Below, piece after piece: positions 31,674 through 42,911 of a stretch of 64,000 nt of DNA. How positions within the stretch are numbered: position 1 is the first letter of the stretch; each line of letters starts with the position of its first letter. The stretch spans positions 1,484,501 through 1,548,500 of the forward strand of contig CANXME010002591.1 of NCBI GenBank assembly GCA_948144175.1, read 5' to 3'. The notes beneath the pieces were generated by a model. The model was not told the origin of the DNA and made no database searches. It worked only from the letters and a program-made list of their open reading frames with translations. Origin of the DNA: Closterium sp. NIES-65 (Eukaryota > Streptophyta > Zygnematophyceae > Desmidiales > Closteriaceae). The position numbers and the translations under genes were made by a program.

Positions 31674-33139
31674 TCTTGCCGTGACAGTACCCCACCGCGT
31701 CCACTATCTTCCTGGGAGGGGGGAGATGGGGGCGGGTGGGACGAGATGGGGGGGGTGACGGGGAGATGTGGGAGGGGGGGTGGTGAGGGGGAGATCGGGG
31801 GGAGGGTTGAGGGGGAGATGGGGGGGAATGTGGAGGGAGATGTGGGGAGATGGGAGGGGAGGGAGGAGAGGTAGGTAGGGGGAGTGGGTTGGGGCAGGGG
31901 GGAGGAATAGGGCATGCTGTGGCAGCCAGCCCCTCTGTCGGCAAGGAAAATGGTCTTGCCCTGATGGTACCGGGTACCCCACTGCGTCCACTATCTTCCT
32001 GGAGGGGTGATGCGGGGAGATGCAGGGGGGAGTGGATGAGGGGGAGATGGGGGGGATGGGGAAGTTTTGGGGGAAGATGTGGGGAGACGGGGAGAGGGAA
32101 TCGGTTGGGGCAGGGGAATGGAGTAAGGCGAGGGAAGGGGGTCGGTTTGGCCGCACGTCAGCACCCAGCATCCAGGAGAGGGAATGGGTTAGGGTGCACA
32201 GCGCACAGCACGCAGCTGCCAGCGCACCCAGCACCCTAGCACGCCCCGCACCCACCACCCAGCGCGCAACTCCCCGCGCGCAGCACCGCACCCCACCACC
32301 CTCCGCACCTGAACATGTGGCGCGCGTCGCTCTCGGAGAGGTGGTCGGAGCGCGCGAGGAGGTCGAAGAGGTCCCCGCCGTGGCAGAGCTCCATGACCAT
32401 GTGCACGTGCTCGTCGTCCTCGTACACCGCCTCCGCCTCCACTATGTGCGCGTGCCCCACCACCGCGCGCATCACCGCCATCTCCGTCCGCAGCTCCTCC
32501 ACCTGCTGCTCCTCCTGCGCGCGCGAGGGAGCGGGGGAGCGGGAGAGCGCGGGAGAGGGAGAGCGGGGGGGGTGCAATGGGGGGATGGGGGAGAAGGTCG
32601 GGGAGGGAGTGCGCTGATGGGGAGGGAGGTACGGGGGAGGGTACGAGGGAGGGTGGGGGCCTGTTTGTGCGGGGTGGGGGAAGGTGGTGCGGCTGCGTAA
32701 AGTACCAGCCATGCCACCAGAGCGATTGGCTCGGTTGCAACGTCTGGAAATGTGGTTGCGGGTGCTGATGCTGACGCGGGTGCGGGTGCGGGTGCTGGCG
32801 GCGAGTGCGCGTGCGCATGTGCTTGTGCGAGCGCGTGCGGAGGTCGTGCGGAGGTTGCGCGGAGGGCGTGCGGAGGGCGTGCGGAGGGCGTGCGGAGGGC
32901 GTGCGGAGGGCGTGCGGAGGGCGTGCCTTGAGATTGGCCTTGCTGATGGACTTGCACGCCAGCACGCGCCCCGTCTTGCGGTGCACGCACGGCCGAACCA
33001 CGCCGTACCGCCCGCGCCCAAACTCCTTCCCGCGCACCATGTAGTCGCGGTGCAAACTGCGCTTCGCGTACGCTAAGATGTACCCGTTGCTTCCGCTTCC
33101 GCCGCTACTTCCGCCACCGCCACCGCCGCCACCTGGCAT
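25605..33139 (-). CDS. CDPK/CAMK-like Ser/Thr kinase with very long low-complexity tail
   Basis: Four exons: 33139-32927, 32514-32309, 31711-31443, 30679-25605, about 1,920 residues. The catalytic domain occupies about 35-292. It has the Gly loop FGRGRYGVV (40-48), Lys63 in ACKS, HRDLKPEN (156-163), DFG (178-180), APE (202-204) and SGILPFWGET, a CDPK-like subdomain. The rest, about 1,630 residues, is Ala/Gly/Ser-rich with polyglutamine and polyhistidine tracts. No EF-hands or autoinhibitory domain are visible, so calcium regulation is not supported. The first intron appears to be GC-AG (AAG then GCACGC at 32926). The tail frame is open for 5 kb and continuous with the kinase exon, but high GC could extend a spurious frame, so the C-terminal end is less certain than the kinase domain. 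Exons 3 and 4 have duplicated acceptors. Confidence 0.75.
26912..27102 (-). repeat. In-frame coding duplication with palindrome (locus 9)
   Basis: Two 86-bp copies (26912-26997 and 27017-27102) flank TTTTGAGACATCTCAAGA at 26998-27015. One copy plus spacer is 105 bp, or 35 codons, so the kinase-tail frame is kept and gains a protein repeat (PPSGDQH..TDAAGGAVG). The palindrome encodes LEMSQK. Confidence 0.88.
30665..30905 (-). repeat. Triplicated exon 4 acceptor with palindrome (locus 10)
   Basis: Three copies of gggtaggatgcctggccagg-like sequence start near 30668, 30753 and 30841. A TTGAGATGTCTCAA palindrome (30735-30748) lies between copies 1 and 2, and a very decayed one (about 30820-30838) between 2 and 3. 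Only the first copy joins exon 4 in phase, giving SGILPFWGET. Confidence 0.8.
31677..32010 (-). repeat. Duplication spanning the exon 3 acceptor
   Basis: The exon start read on the + strand as ccccaccgcgtccactatct (about 31690) recurs at about 31977 as ccccactgcgtccactatct, with similar G-rich intron flanks. The outer copy encodes KIVDAVGY and then diverges, so it is a decoy. Confidence 0.75.
32840..32926 (-). repeat. 11-bp tandem repeat abutting the exon 1 donor
   Basis: About seven GCACGCCCTCC units (- strand) begin exactly where the kinase homology stops at 32927. The first repeat unit therefore forms the non-canonical GC splice donor. Confidence 0.8.
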
Positions 33140-35565
33140 GCGCGGGTGCGGTCAGATTGGGCGGAAAAAGGAAGGTTGATGACAGATAGCAGGCGGGATG
33201 GCAAGATGGCGGGGTGAAGGGGAACAGACAGGGCGGCGGGGAGGGTAGATGCGCACGCCAGGCCAAACCACGGAAAGGATTCGAAGGATAAAATGAGCAG
33301 AACAAGAAGAACGAGAGGGACGAGAGGGACGAGCGGGATGCTACGCAGGACGAAAATGCACATGGATATTTCAAAGGCTTGACGTCGCGGCGAGCTGATG
33401 AAGCTACTAAATGCATGACGCGCGATGGGCGCTGCCAGCGCCGGTCGTGAAGAGGGCGGGAGGTGAACGGCGGCGATGCAATGAGTATTAATTCTCGATA
33501 TTCGGAAAACATCCGGCCTACGACACGGAATAGGACTTGTTGAGTAAGGCGCCGCGTCTTAAACTAAATAGAGCTCCCAGGATTGGTAAACGTCGGCTCG
33601 CGGTGGCAAAAACGTGGCCAATGGGTTCAACGGATCGGATGGCTTAGCGAGGTGGATGCAATGCAATGCAGGGAGACTGCGAAGGGCAATAACCTGATGC
33701 CATGGACGGCCAGTCGAGCCGCGAAAGGCGGCAATCAAGGCCCTGATCCCGCCACCGCCTTGTGCTCGCGCCGACACCCTAAGCCTCCGAAGTCACATCC
33801 TATCATGGCGCGAGCACTGCGAAGATTACGCTGGCGACAAAGCAGCGATTCTGCCAGAAGGTTAGATTCGATAGGTCGCTGCAGAGGACGGATGCTACCA
33901 TCGCTTGACCTTTCCTGCATTGTTGATAGCAAAGCAAGACGGGGGTCCAGCAAGAATTCAAGCATACGCTATGGCAGGGTGTGGTGTAACGCCATCCAAA
34001 AGGAACTCTGCTGTACATCTCATCATCAAGCCCATACTTGTCAAACCAAGGATGTACGCCCTAATGAATCCACCCATATTCACAGACTTCAGACAGGATT
34101 TACCCATTCGAGTCCAACTATATTCAGAGAGTTCAGAGGCGGACTTCCCCGTTATGAAATCCTGGGTACTTCTAGTACTTTTTCTGAACTTCGATCTAGC
34201 CAGAATTCACGTGTCTGAACCAAAATTCTGCTTGCCACATCGCGTCATGTCTTCCAGGTTGACACAGCAAAATGGCCTAGTTCTGTTTGCAAACGCTGGT
34301 TTTAACAAAACGCTAGTCAGTTAGGGAAACTTCTGGGCCACAGAATAGAGCAGAATTGACCTGGAGCAGGTCTCGCTACACGGAACGGGACACAGGATGA
34401 GGGCAGAGGACCAGAAAGAGGGACCAAACAAGAGTATCATTCGTTGTACTATATTAAAACACGTGGTTGTGTTTCGGTTCCGATTTCGATGCAGAGCAGA
34501 TTGAACTCCCAGTGGAACGTGCCAAATGAAACACTCAAGTTGAGCGAAGGGTGTGGAGGGATGTGCGGGGGCTGCGCCGCCACCTTGGCGGGGAAGGCTG
34601 AAAGTTGGGGGTGCTGCGGGCTCGGGGTCAAGAGCCGCTTCTTTCATCCCCCTAACATATCCCCCTCCCTCTCCCCTCCCCTTTCCCCCCCGCCTCCAAA
34701 TATTCCCCCACAAAGCCCTGGCGTGCCGCCGATCTGTTCGGCAGGTCATGGGAGAAGGAAATCATTCCATTTCAAGGGGATGAAGGAGAAGCAAATGAGG
34801 GATGGGTGGAGTGGGTGGGAGATGGGGGAGTTGTTGAGATCGCGCTCCGAGTCGAATCGAATGGCAGCCTGGAGAGCGTCCGTTGTCGTATACGACGACG
34901 GACAGGTCGTCCGTGAGTTGGCTCCAGCTTCGTCATCGGTCCTCCTCGTGCTGTGTGCCAGCTTTGTTGGTCCGGAAAAGTCGTGGATTTTGAGCCAACA
35001 CTGATTGTGGCGCAAGCGGAAACCAATAACAAACAAAAATGATATTTTGCCTTGGATGTGTGGCACCTCAGGAGAGTAATTCATCTGCACAACAAGCAGG
35101 CCCCAACATTGGCTGAGGCATGTTAATGGATTAGTCTTGCCAGGCACTGCAGCCCTCACAATCAGTATAAATTTCATGGAAGGTTTTTTCAACAGTGAGA
35201 AATGACTCAGACCCTAAGCAGGAGGATAATACAAAATTTGTGCATAATATCAATGCAATCACTGCTAGGATGATGGATGATCAGAAACTCCTATGTAGCA
35301 TGAAGCATCTGCTACTGCACCTGTGGTCAGGCAAGCAGATACCCTGTGTGTTTTGACTTATTTCCAATTAGGACCCGTTTGCAAGGCCTGCTTCTCACCT
35401 CTCCAGCGTGCAGGCAATAGCATTGCAGAGAGTCCCACATGTCCTCATTGCATCTTGACTACCGTACTATCACATGCCACTGTGTAACGCATAAAACCGC
35501 ACTGCATGCAGCCTCACATCACAAATCAGCTCGGCACCAGAACCAACCGCACAGCACCACTCACA
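33140..35565. other. Intergenic region between the kinase and NUP88 genes
   Basis: Holds the kinase promoter/5' UTR and the NUP88 3' UTR. Several open frames occur on both strands but none shows a recognisable domain or splice pattern. Confidence 0.4.
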
Positions 35566-38213
35566 TCACACGGCACCACCGTTGCAGTGCAGCCCTTGCA
35601 TGTCTAGTCTAAGCAGCTCCGCATCCACCTCCCGCACCATGTCCGCCAGCTGCTGCACCGTGTCACTCAGCTGCCCCAGCGCCCGCCGCACCCGCACTGC
35701 CTGATGCCCGTCCAGCCCTCGCTTCTGTACAGACACAGCAGCAGCAGCAGCAGTACCAGAGCCAGAAGCAGCGCAAGTTGCAGCAGCGCTAGTTGCAGCA
35801 GCGCCAGCAGCAGTGGCTCCGTCAGAGGGTTTGCGGCCAATGCTGTATGGATCGGGTTTCGCAGGGCTTTGCTTGTCGCTGCTCGTGCTGCTGCTGGTGG
35901 GGGTGCTGGTGCTGTCCGCATCAGCTATGTGCTCCCAGCGCGACTGCAGGTGAGCGGCAGAGTCCAGCAGCAGTGGCAGCTCGTGATGCTGTAATGCATC
36001 TGTGGTGCACAAGAATATGGGGATGGTTCGGTGGGGGAGATGGAGGGAAGGGTGGATGGGGTGATGGTTGCATGGGTGTATGGGTGTATGGGGTGATGAG
36101 TGCATGGGTGCATGGGGTGCATGGGTGCATATGGATGAGCAGGAAGGACAATAAGGGGGCGTTACATGGGGCCAGGCAGGTGAGTGAGACAGGCAGGTGT
36201 GTGCACGTGCGTGGGGCAAACTCCCCTCCGCTCCAACTCCCCCACAACTCACCAAGTTCCCCCTTGAGCTGCCGCTCAGCCAGAGAGAGCGTGTGCCGGC
36301 CCCAACAAGCCCGGGCGCGGGCCTTCTCAACGCGGTGCATGAGGCGCTGGTTCACGCGCAGGCGCTCCTGCACGCGCGCTGCTAGCCCCGCACACACGTC
36401 CCCCTCCACCTGCGCTATTCGCTGCAGCCGCTCTGCCCGCGCCTGCTGCTGCTCCACCTGCTGCTGCGCCCACTGCTCGTGCGCCCGCACCTCCACGTAT
36501 GCCTGCCCAGGAGGGGAGGGACGGGGGGAGGGGAGAAAAGAATGGGGGCAATCTTGAGTCAATTCAAACACCTGCAGCTGCACCCACTGCTCGTGCGCCC
36601 GCACCTCCACGTATGCCTGTGGGGGAGGTGGGGGGGAGAGAAGGAGGGGAGGAAAGAATGAGTTTAGGAGTTTGGAGAGAACGGGCGGAGACCCGAGTGA
36701 TATGGGTGTGGGGGGGCGGAGTTAACGGGGATTTGTGAAGAGTGAAGGTGCACAAGCACATGGTGGCACTGGGGCACATCGATTTTTGAGTCGACTCAAA
36801 ACTCGAAGCACATGGTGGCACTGGGGCACATACGGCATGAGCGTAGGCGACGTGAGAGGCATGCAGCGCCTTGGCACAGGAGTGCAGCATGGCCTTGCCC
36901 TCCATTGATGATGCCGCTGCCTTGCGCACCGCTGCTGGCACCTGCTGTAGCACCTGCATGTGCCCCATGCCATGCCCATGCCATGCCATGCCATGCCATG
37001 CCCATGCCCATGCCATGCCATGCCATGCCCATGCCATGCCCATGCCCATGCCCATGCCATGCCATGCCACCCACATGCATGTGACATGCGGCACATGCGC
37101 ATTTACACAAGTGTGTGAACCCATGTCCGTCCATGCACATCCATGAAGCCGGCATGCGCATTGATTGAAAATGAGGCAGAGCAAGCAGTGGTCAAGGACA
37201 ACACAAATGGAACGAGGGGACAGAGAGGACAGAGGGGACAGAGAGGGGAGAAAGGAAGCATATAAGACAGTGGCAATGAATGAAAGAAAGAAAGAAAGAA
37301 ACAAAGAAAGGAACACAAAAGCAGTGGCACACGCGTGCGCACATACACAACTGTCTCCCTCCTTCCCCCTTTTCCCCCCCTTCCCCTTCCACACCCTCAT
37401 ACCATCCCTCACCCTCACCCTCATTGTCTGAGCACATTTCCTTCCTCACTTCCAGCTGTTCTTGCAGTTCCCGCATGGACACAAGGTGACTTTTAAGTCG
37501 ACTCAAAAGTCACCTCTGTCCTTCCAGCTCTCGAATGGACAAAAGACCCGCCCGCACCCCTCACTTCCACCCACTCCTCACCTGCGAGGCAGAAGAGGTG
37601 GGACCTCGTAGCACCCTCTCACTCACTCCCCGCCCTGCCATCTCCTCCTCTTCCTCCACACTCCTCCCCTCGCCTTCCTCCTCCTCCTCTCCCGCTCCCT
37701 CTACCCCTTCCACCAGCGCTATACCCGGCCGCCGCACTCTCAGCACAGCACACCCCCCTCGTGCGTCTACTGTCACCACCACCCGTTCCTCCCCATCCCC
37801 GCCCCTCTCTGCTGCTCCTGAGAGGCCCCTACTGCTGCGGGATAGCACTGCTAGGCCGATACAGGGGACCCCGGCAGCAGCTGTGGCAGAAGGAGGAGCA
37901 GGAGGAGAAGAGGCGGAAGACGGGGGAAGAGAAGAGGAGGGGCGCGAAGAGGAGAAGCGGGAAGAGGACGACAAAGACGAGGAAGAGGTGGAAGAGGAAG
38001 AGGAGGAGGAGATGCTGTAGACTTCTACTGAAGGGAGGGCCTTGTGGCGGGCGGAGAGGGCGTCGTGGTGATCTGAGAAGGGCAGCCAGCGCAGCAGCAC
38101 TGCATCCACGCCCCATGCGTGCGCACACAGCACAAAGTCAGGCACGCGCGCATCCACATGCAGGTCTATGCGCGGGAGATGATGCAGCGGCGAAGGGGAT
38201 GCTACCGATGCAC

Positions 38214-38255
<42 letters not shown>

Positions 38256-41200
38256 ACAGGCGTGACTGTGACTGTGACTGTGACTGTGATTGTGACTTGG
38301 ACGGCTGTGACTTGGACAATGGTGGCGGTGGTGACTTGGATGAAGTAGGGAGAGGGGAGGAGGTAGAGGGCAGTGAGAGGTCGACTCGGCCGAAGAGCAG
38401 CACTGGGGGGGGACGGCCAGCCCACACCACAGCACCGTCTGTCCCTCCCTCCCCTGCACTATCGGCACCACTAGCACCACCAGCAGCACCACCAGCAGCA
38501 CCACCAGCAGCAGCAGCACCTGGGGACGGCACAGGCAGCAGTTGTGAGCGAGCAGTCATGGCAACCGATTGCAGCGTGGCGTGACGGGAAGAGAAGACAA
38601 GAGAGGGCGCGCGGGCAGTGTCCCACATGGGATGCACCTCGTCCGCCATGACCAGCACTCGCACTGCGCCGCCCCTCTCCCCCACCAGCAGCACACTGTC
38701 CTGCCCCACCACTGTTAGCGCCACGCAGCAGGGCAGCGATTGGGGGGATGGAGGGAGAGAAGAGGAGGAGGAGGGGTGGAGGGGCGAGGAGGAGGGGGAG
38801 GAGAGGGATGGGTCGTCTCCGGTTATGGTGGGAAAGGGGCCCTGGTGGGTGGGCGGAGGGGGGATGATAAAGAGAGTGGAGGGGAGGGGAGGGGAGGGGA
38901 GGAAGGAGCAGGGAAACAGGAGTCAGGGGTGGGAGTGAAGGATGGGGGTTGCAGGGTGGGGGTGGACGGGGAAGGAATAGCTGGAAGAAGAGCAGAACAC
39001 AGCACAGCACAGCACAGCAACGCGGAGTCAAACACAACACACCCCACCCACCTGCAGCACGAGTGATGAGCTCCCAATGGCATAGCGAGCGGATTTCACC
39101 AGCCCGGCTCCCCCAGCCTCCCCCGCCTGCTCCCTCTCCTGCCCCGACCCAAGAAGCATCAGCCGAGAGCCAGCGGCGGCATCCGGGGAAGGGGAGGAGT
39201 GTTGTAAGTGTGCTCGGTGCGGGGGGGTTCGGGGTTGTGGGAAGGAGTGGGAGAGCCAGGAGGAGGCGAGGAGCGCGTGTGTGCGTGCAGGTGCGGAGAG
39301 GGAGCAGCAATCGGCGTCGGCCCTTAGCTCTGCAAGGGCTTTTGCAGACACCCACCTGGTGGGAAGGGTGTGGAGGATAGGGGGTGGGGGGTAGGGAGAA
39401 GGGAGGGAATGGGCAATGGAGGGAGGAAGGTTGGAAGGTGAGGGGCGGAAGATTAAGGTGAGGGGAGGTGAAAGAGTCGTTGTGAGGATGCAGAGTGGAG
39501 GGGGGAAAAAGCTCGTTGACAATTGCTGTGGTGCAGAAAAGACGTGCATAAGGGAGAGGTCTCTCCATATGTGCATGTGTGTATATATTTACAATTATAT
39601 ATATTTGAAAGTACAAGGGACAAAAGAAAGGACCGCACGCGAGGACAGGGGAGGAAATGGGGAGCATACGAGTTGAAGGGCAGCAGAGGGCAGAGCGCGT
39701 ATATGGAGCCATTCTGAAAACAGAAGAAGACCTGGGGGAGGAGAGCATGGCGGGGGTGCATGGCGGGGGTGCATGGCGGGGGTGCATGGCGGGGGTGCAT
39801 GGCGGGGATGGGCATGGTTGGGGGCAGGCGGCATGGGGGTGTGCATGGGAGAGGGATGCATTTAGGATGTGGCATTCGGGGGAATGTATTGGGGGGTGAG
39901 GGCAGGGGAGGGTGGGGGGGGGGCTTGAGCGGTTTGGATTGGGAGGAATGTACTGGGTGGGGTGGGGATGCATTCGTGGGAAATGTATTTGGGGGATGTC
40001 TTGGGGATGTTGCATTGGAGTTGAAGTGCAGGGCGAAAGAGAGAGAGAGAGCAGAATGATTGCATGATAGCACAAGCGAAGGTACTTGAGGGGCCAAGGA
40101 AAAAAAGGAGGCCAGAGGGGTGGGTGGGAGCGAGGTCGAGCTATTCAAGAACATCAAGTGGGACGGGAGTATATTCCACTGCTGCCCCACCCACCCACAT
40201 GCCACTGAGTCACCCTCAGATAATCCTAACACCCCAGCATCCCAGCAACCCACAATCCCGTTAGCCCACCATCCCATCATCATCCCAGCATCCCAGCATC
40301 ACAGCACGCAGCAGCAGTGCATGGAAGCAGGTGCGTGACTCACAGAGAAGCGCTCCCAGATGTGGTCGCCACCTAAGGCAAACCCCACGCACGCACCGGG
40401 CGACCCCGCCCCTGCACTCCCTCCACCTGCTGCTGCACCAGCTGACGTGGCAGCTGACGTGGCGGGCTGCAGCACGTACTCCTGCTCCACTGCTGCCGTG
40501 GCTGCTGCGCGCTGCTGTGGGGCGGTGGCTGCAGAGTGGGCGGCTGCTGAGATGTCGTACAGCCTGGCAGGGCGGCGCAGCACGGCAGGTAGTTGATTGA
40601 GCAGACGGGGGTAGGAATGGAGGGTGCATGAGGATATGAGACGAGTGGGCATGGTACACGGCATGGCATGGCATGGCATGGCATGGCATGGCATGGCATG
40701 GCATAACATGGCATGGCATAGCATGGCATGGTACACAAAGGCAGGACGTAAAAAAGGAAGGGGTGAAGTGAGGGAGGTAGGAACGGTGAGAGTCAAAGAG
40801 GGGGTGGAGGGAGGGAGGTGTGGAGGAGGGGCGAGTGGAGGAGGGGCGAGGGGAGGAGGGCGGGAGGGGAGGAGGGCGGGAGGGGAGGAGGGGGGCACCT
40901 GAAGACGTTGTCGGAGGTGAGGAGGGCGATGTGCGCGTCACTGAGGGGGTGCCATGCCGCCTGCACCACGTGCACCGCCTCCCCCTGAAAGTCTGCCACT
41001 CGCACACTGCCATGCATGCCCCGCGGAGGCACAGACGGGCGGGCAGGCGGGCAGGCGGACGGAAGCGATATGAAAGGGAAAGGGAAAGAGAGAGGCAGAG
41101 ACACGGGGTGACGCGAGGGAGGGAGAAAGGGGACAAAAGGAGGAGATTAATGAACAGAACCAATGGGTGGGAAGGAGCAAGGTGAGGTGAGGGGAGGTGT

Positions 41201-42294
41201 GGGGACGGGAGGGGATAGTGGTTAAGGAGACAGATGATTAAGAAGTGGGATATTAAGAGAGTTACAATCCATTATCAATGCCCAATCGTATAACTCACCA
41301 TCACCCATCACCCAGCACCCAGCACAACAACTCACCATCCCATCACCCACCGCCCATCACCACCATCCCCCACCCAGCACCATCACCCACCACCCACCAC
41401 GGAACAGCATCAGCATCCTCCGCGCGCATCTCTCCCCCCAGCGCCGGCTTGCCCGCGTGTGTGCGCAGGCGCGCCGCGGCAGAGGAGACGTCCGCAACGG
41501 CGAGGGCGGAGGGCGAGAGCAGCGCGAGGGAGCGCCCAGAGGGGGAGAGCAGCAGCTGCCGCACCGGCGCGGACGGGGCTGGGGAGAGCGGCATGCGGAT
41601 GGACTAGGGGCGAGGAATGGGGGAGAGGAGGGGGGGGGACCGGGGAACGGGAGGGGGAAGGGAGGATGGCGGGGAAAAAGGGGAAACGGGGAATGGGAGA
41701 AGGCGGAAGGTAGCAAGGGGGAGGAGATGAGAAAGGTGGGGTGTGGGAATTGGTGTGTACGCTGTTAGGTCTAGAGAAAGGACGAGGAACAATTAGGTCA
41801 ACCTTGGTGATTAGGTCCCAGCCTCGCTGTTTCACTGGGCTGCTAAACCACGCAGCAAACCGCACAGCAAACCACACAGCTTTCCATCCCGCACACCCCA
41901 ACAAGCCATCATACGCGCGGCGCCGCCACCAGCGCATCGCACTCACGTCACACGCGCCCGCGGCCGGATCCTCCGTTGAGTCCGCATCCGCGTAAGCGCC
42001 GCTCGCTGCGCGCGTACCGCATCCCACGACAGTCAGCGCCTCGCCGCCGGGCCGCCAGCAGTACAGCAACCCCTCGTTACTGTCACTCGCGACGAGCCTG
42101 TACGGAAGCGACGGCGACGCGCCATCGGCGGCAGCAGATAATGGGATTGGCGACGGCCCGCTAAACACGGCGGAGACTGCGGCGTGAAGATCGGAGTACG
42201 GAGCTGCAGCTGACGGAAGCCCCGCCGGCGCCGGCAGCGGCGATTGCGCAGCGGGAGCAAAAGCCACGCGCGCGAGCGTCGCGCCTTGCGCCAT
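35566..42294 (-). CDS. NUP88: Nucleoporin NUP88/MOS7 homologue
   Basis: Eleven exons: 42294-41947, 41603-41398, 41006-40899, 40563-40344, 39731-39670, 39355-39052, 38841-37582, a small exon ending at 37450, 36953-36834, 36502-36253, 35999-35566, about 1,110 residues. The N-terminal beta-propeller region carries [63 protein letters not shown] and [10 protein letters not shown], in the order seen in plant NUP88. The C-terminus is coiled-coil with [14 protein letters not shown]. The known role is at the cytoplasmic face of the nuclear pore, limiting export; the Arabidopsis protein is MOS7. It is longer than the roughly 800 residues typical of plants because of Ser/Ala/acidic insertions. The small exon's 5' boundary is obscured by a palindrome-linked duplication. 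An in-frame ATG at 42438 is an alternative start. Confidence 0.85.
36456..36661 (-). repeat. Duplicated exon 10 acceptor with decayed palindrome (locus 11)
   Basis: Copies of about 95 bp (36456-36553 and 36569 to about 36661) flank TTGAGTCAATTCAAA at 36554-36568. The outer copy offers an AG at 36617-36618, a 45-nt in-frame segment (36616-36572) and a GT at 36571-36570: a ready-made 15-residue cassette exon. Confidence 0.85.
36754..36832 (-). repeat. Duplicated exon 9 donor flank with palindrome (locus 12)
   Basis: A perfect TTTTGAGTCGACTCAAAA (36784-36801) separates two 27-bp copies of aagcacatggtggcactggg plus gcacat (36754-36780 and 36806-36832). The second copy abuts the exon 9 donor at 36833. 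Confidence 0.93.
36957..37072. repeat. CATGCC/CATGCCC repeat tract in NUP88 intron 8
   Basis: About 115 bp of catgcc, catgccatgcc and catgccc units directly after the exon 9 acceptor side. A related catgg tract occurs at 40663-40736 in intron 3. Confidence 0.9.
37456..37545 (-). repeat. Palindrome between 30-bp duplicates at the small NUP88 exon (locus 13)
   Basis: A 32-bp near-perfect palindrome (37484-37515, one mismatched pair, GTCGAC centre, GGTGAC arms) lies between 30-bp copies 37456-37485 and 37516-37545. The inner copy encodes MRELQEQ of the small coiled-coil exon. Confidence 0.88.
39755..39812. repeat. 13-bp minisatellite in NUP88 intron 4
   Basis: About four to five tandem copies of gcatggcgggggt. 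Confidence 0.9.
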
Positions 42295-42911
42295 GCTGGT
42301 TCCTCCGCGATAAGGCAGCGGCGGGAAACAGCAAGTACGGGGAGTGGGGGAACAAGCGGGAGGATGCGCAAGGACACCGCAGGCGGCGGAGACGGGATCT
42401 CCGTAAGCTGGCTTCGAATTGGATGCTAGATATCGCACATCGAACGCAGCATGATTATCGGCGCTTGGCGAAAAGCCTGCCTAGAAGTTGACACGAATCA
42501 CGACTCCTGATCGTGAACTTCACTGACACAGGGCGAAGAAGATCAACGGTAGGATGCGCGGATTCTAGCCATGCAAGGCTGGATATTCAGTATTATCTAA
42601 CGCCAAGCGACTACACTCGAACACTGCGAGTGGAAATACCCTAGCTCCCCGGTTTTCAAAAGAGCAAATGTGTATGCAGGTGCACTTGATTCTAAATTTT
42701 TCTCTCCCTACACTGCACTACTTTTGCCGGTTCCTCACTTTAACCATTTCCACTGATCACCTACAGTCGACTTCTCTTCATTCACTGAACTAGACGGAGC
42801 TTCATCCAAGTGAAACAATAATCAGCCCAGCCTGTGCAACAAGGACTACAGCAAGGCAACAGACAGACGTGCATCCTCTTTCATCTAGAGAGTCTTTCCA
42901 GGTCATTCTGT
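42295..42911. other. Intergenic region between NUP88 and eS26
   Basis: Holds the NUP88 5' UTR/promoter and the eS26 3' UTR. No other feature seen. Confidence 0.45.

Noticed and set aside
33583-34324. Protein-coding gene in the intergenic + strand frames
   Set aside because: No recognisable domain, signal or exon structure, and overlapping frames of similar length occur on both strands.
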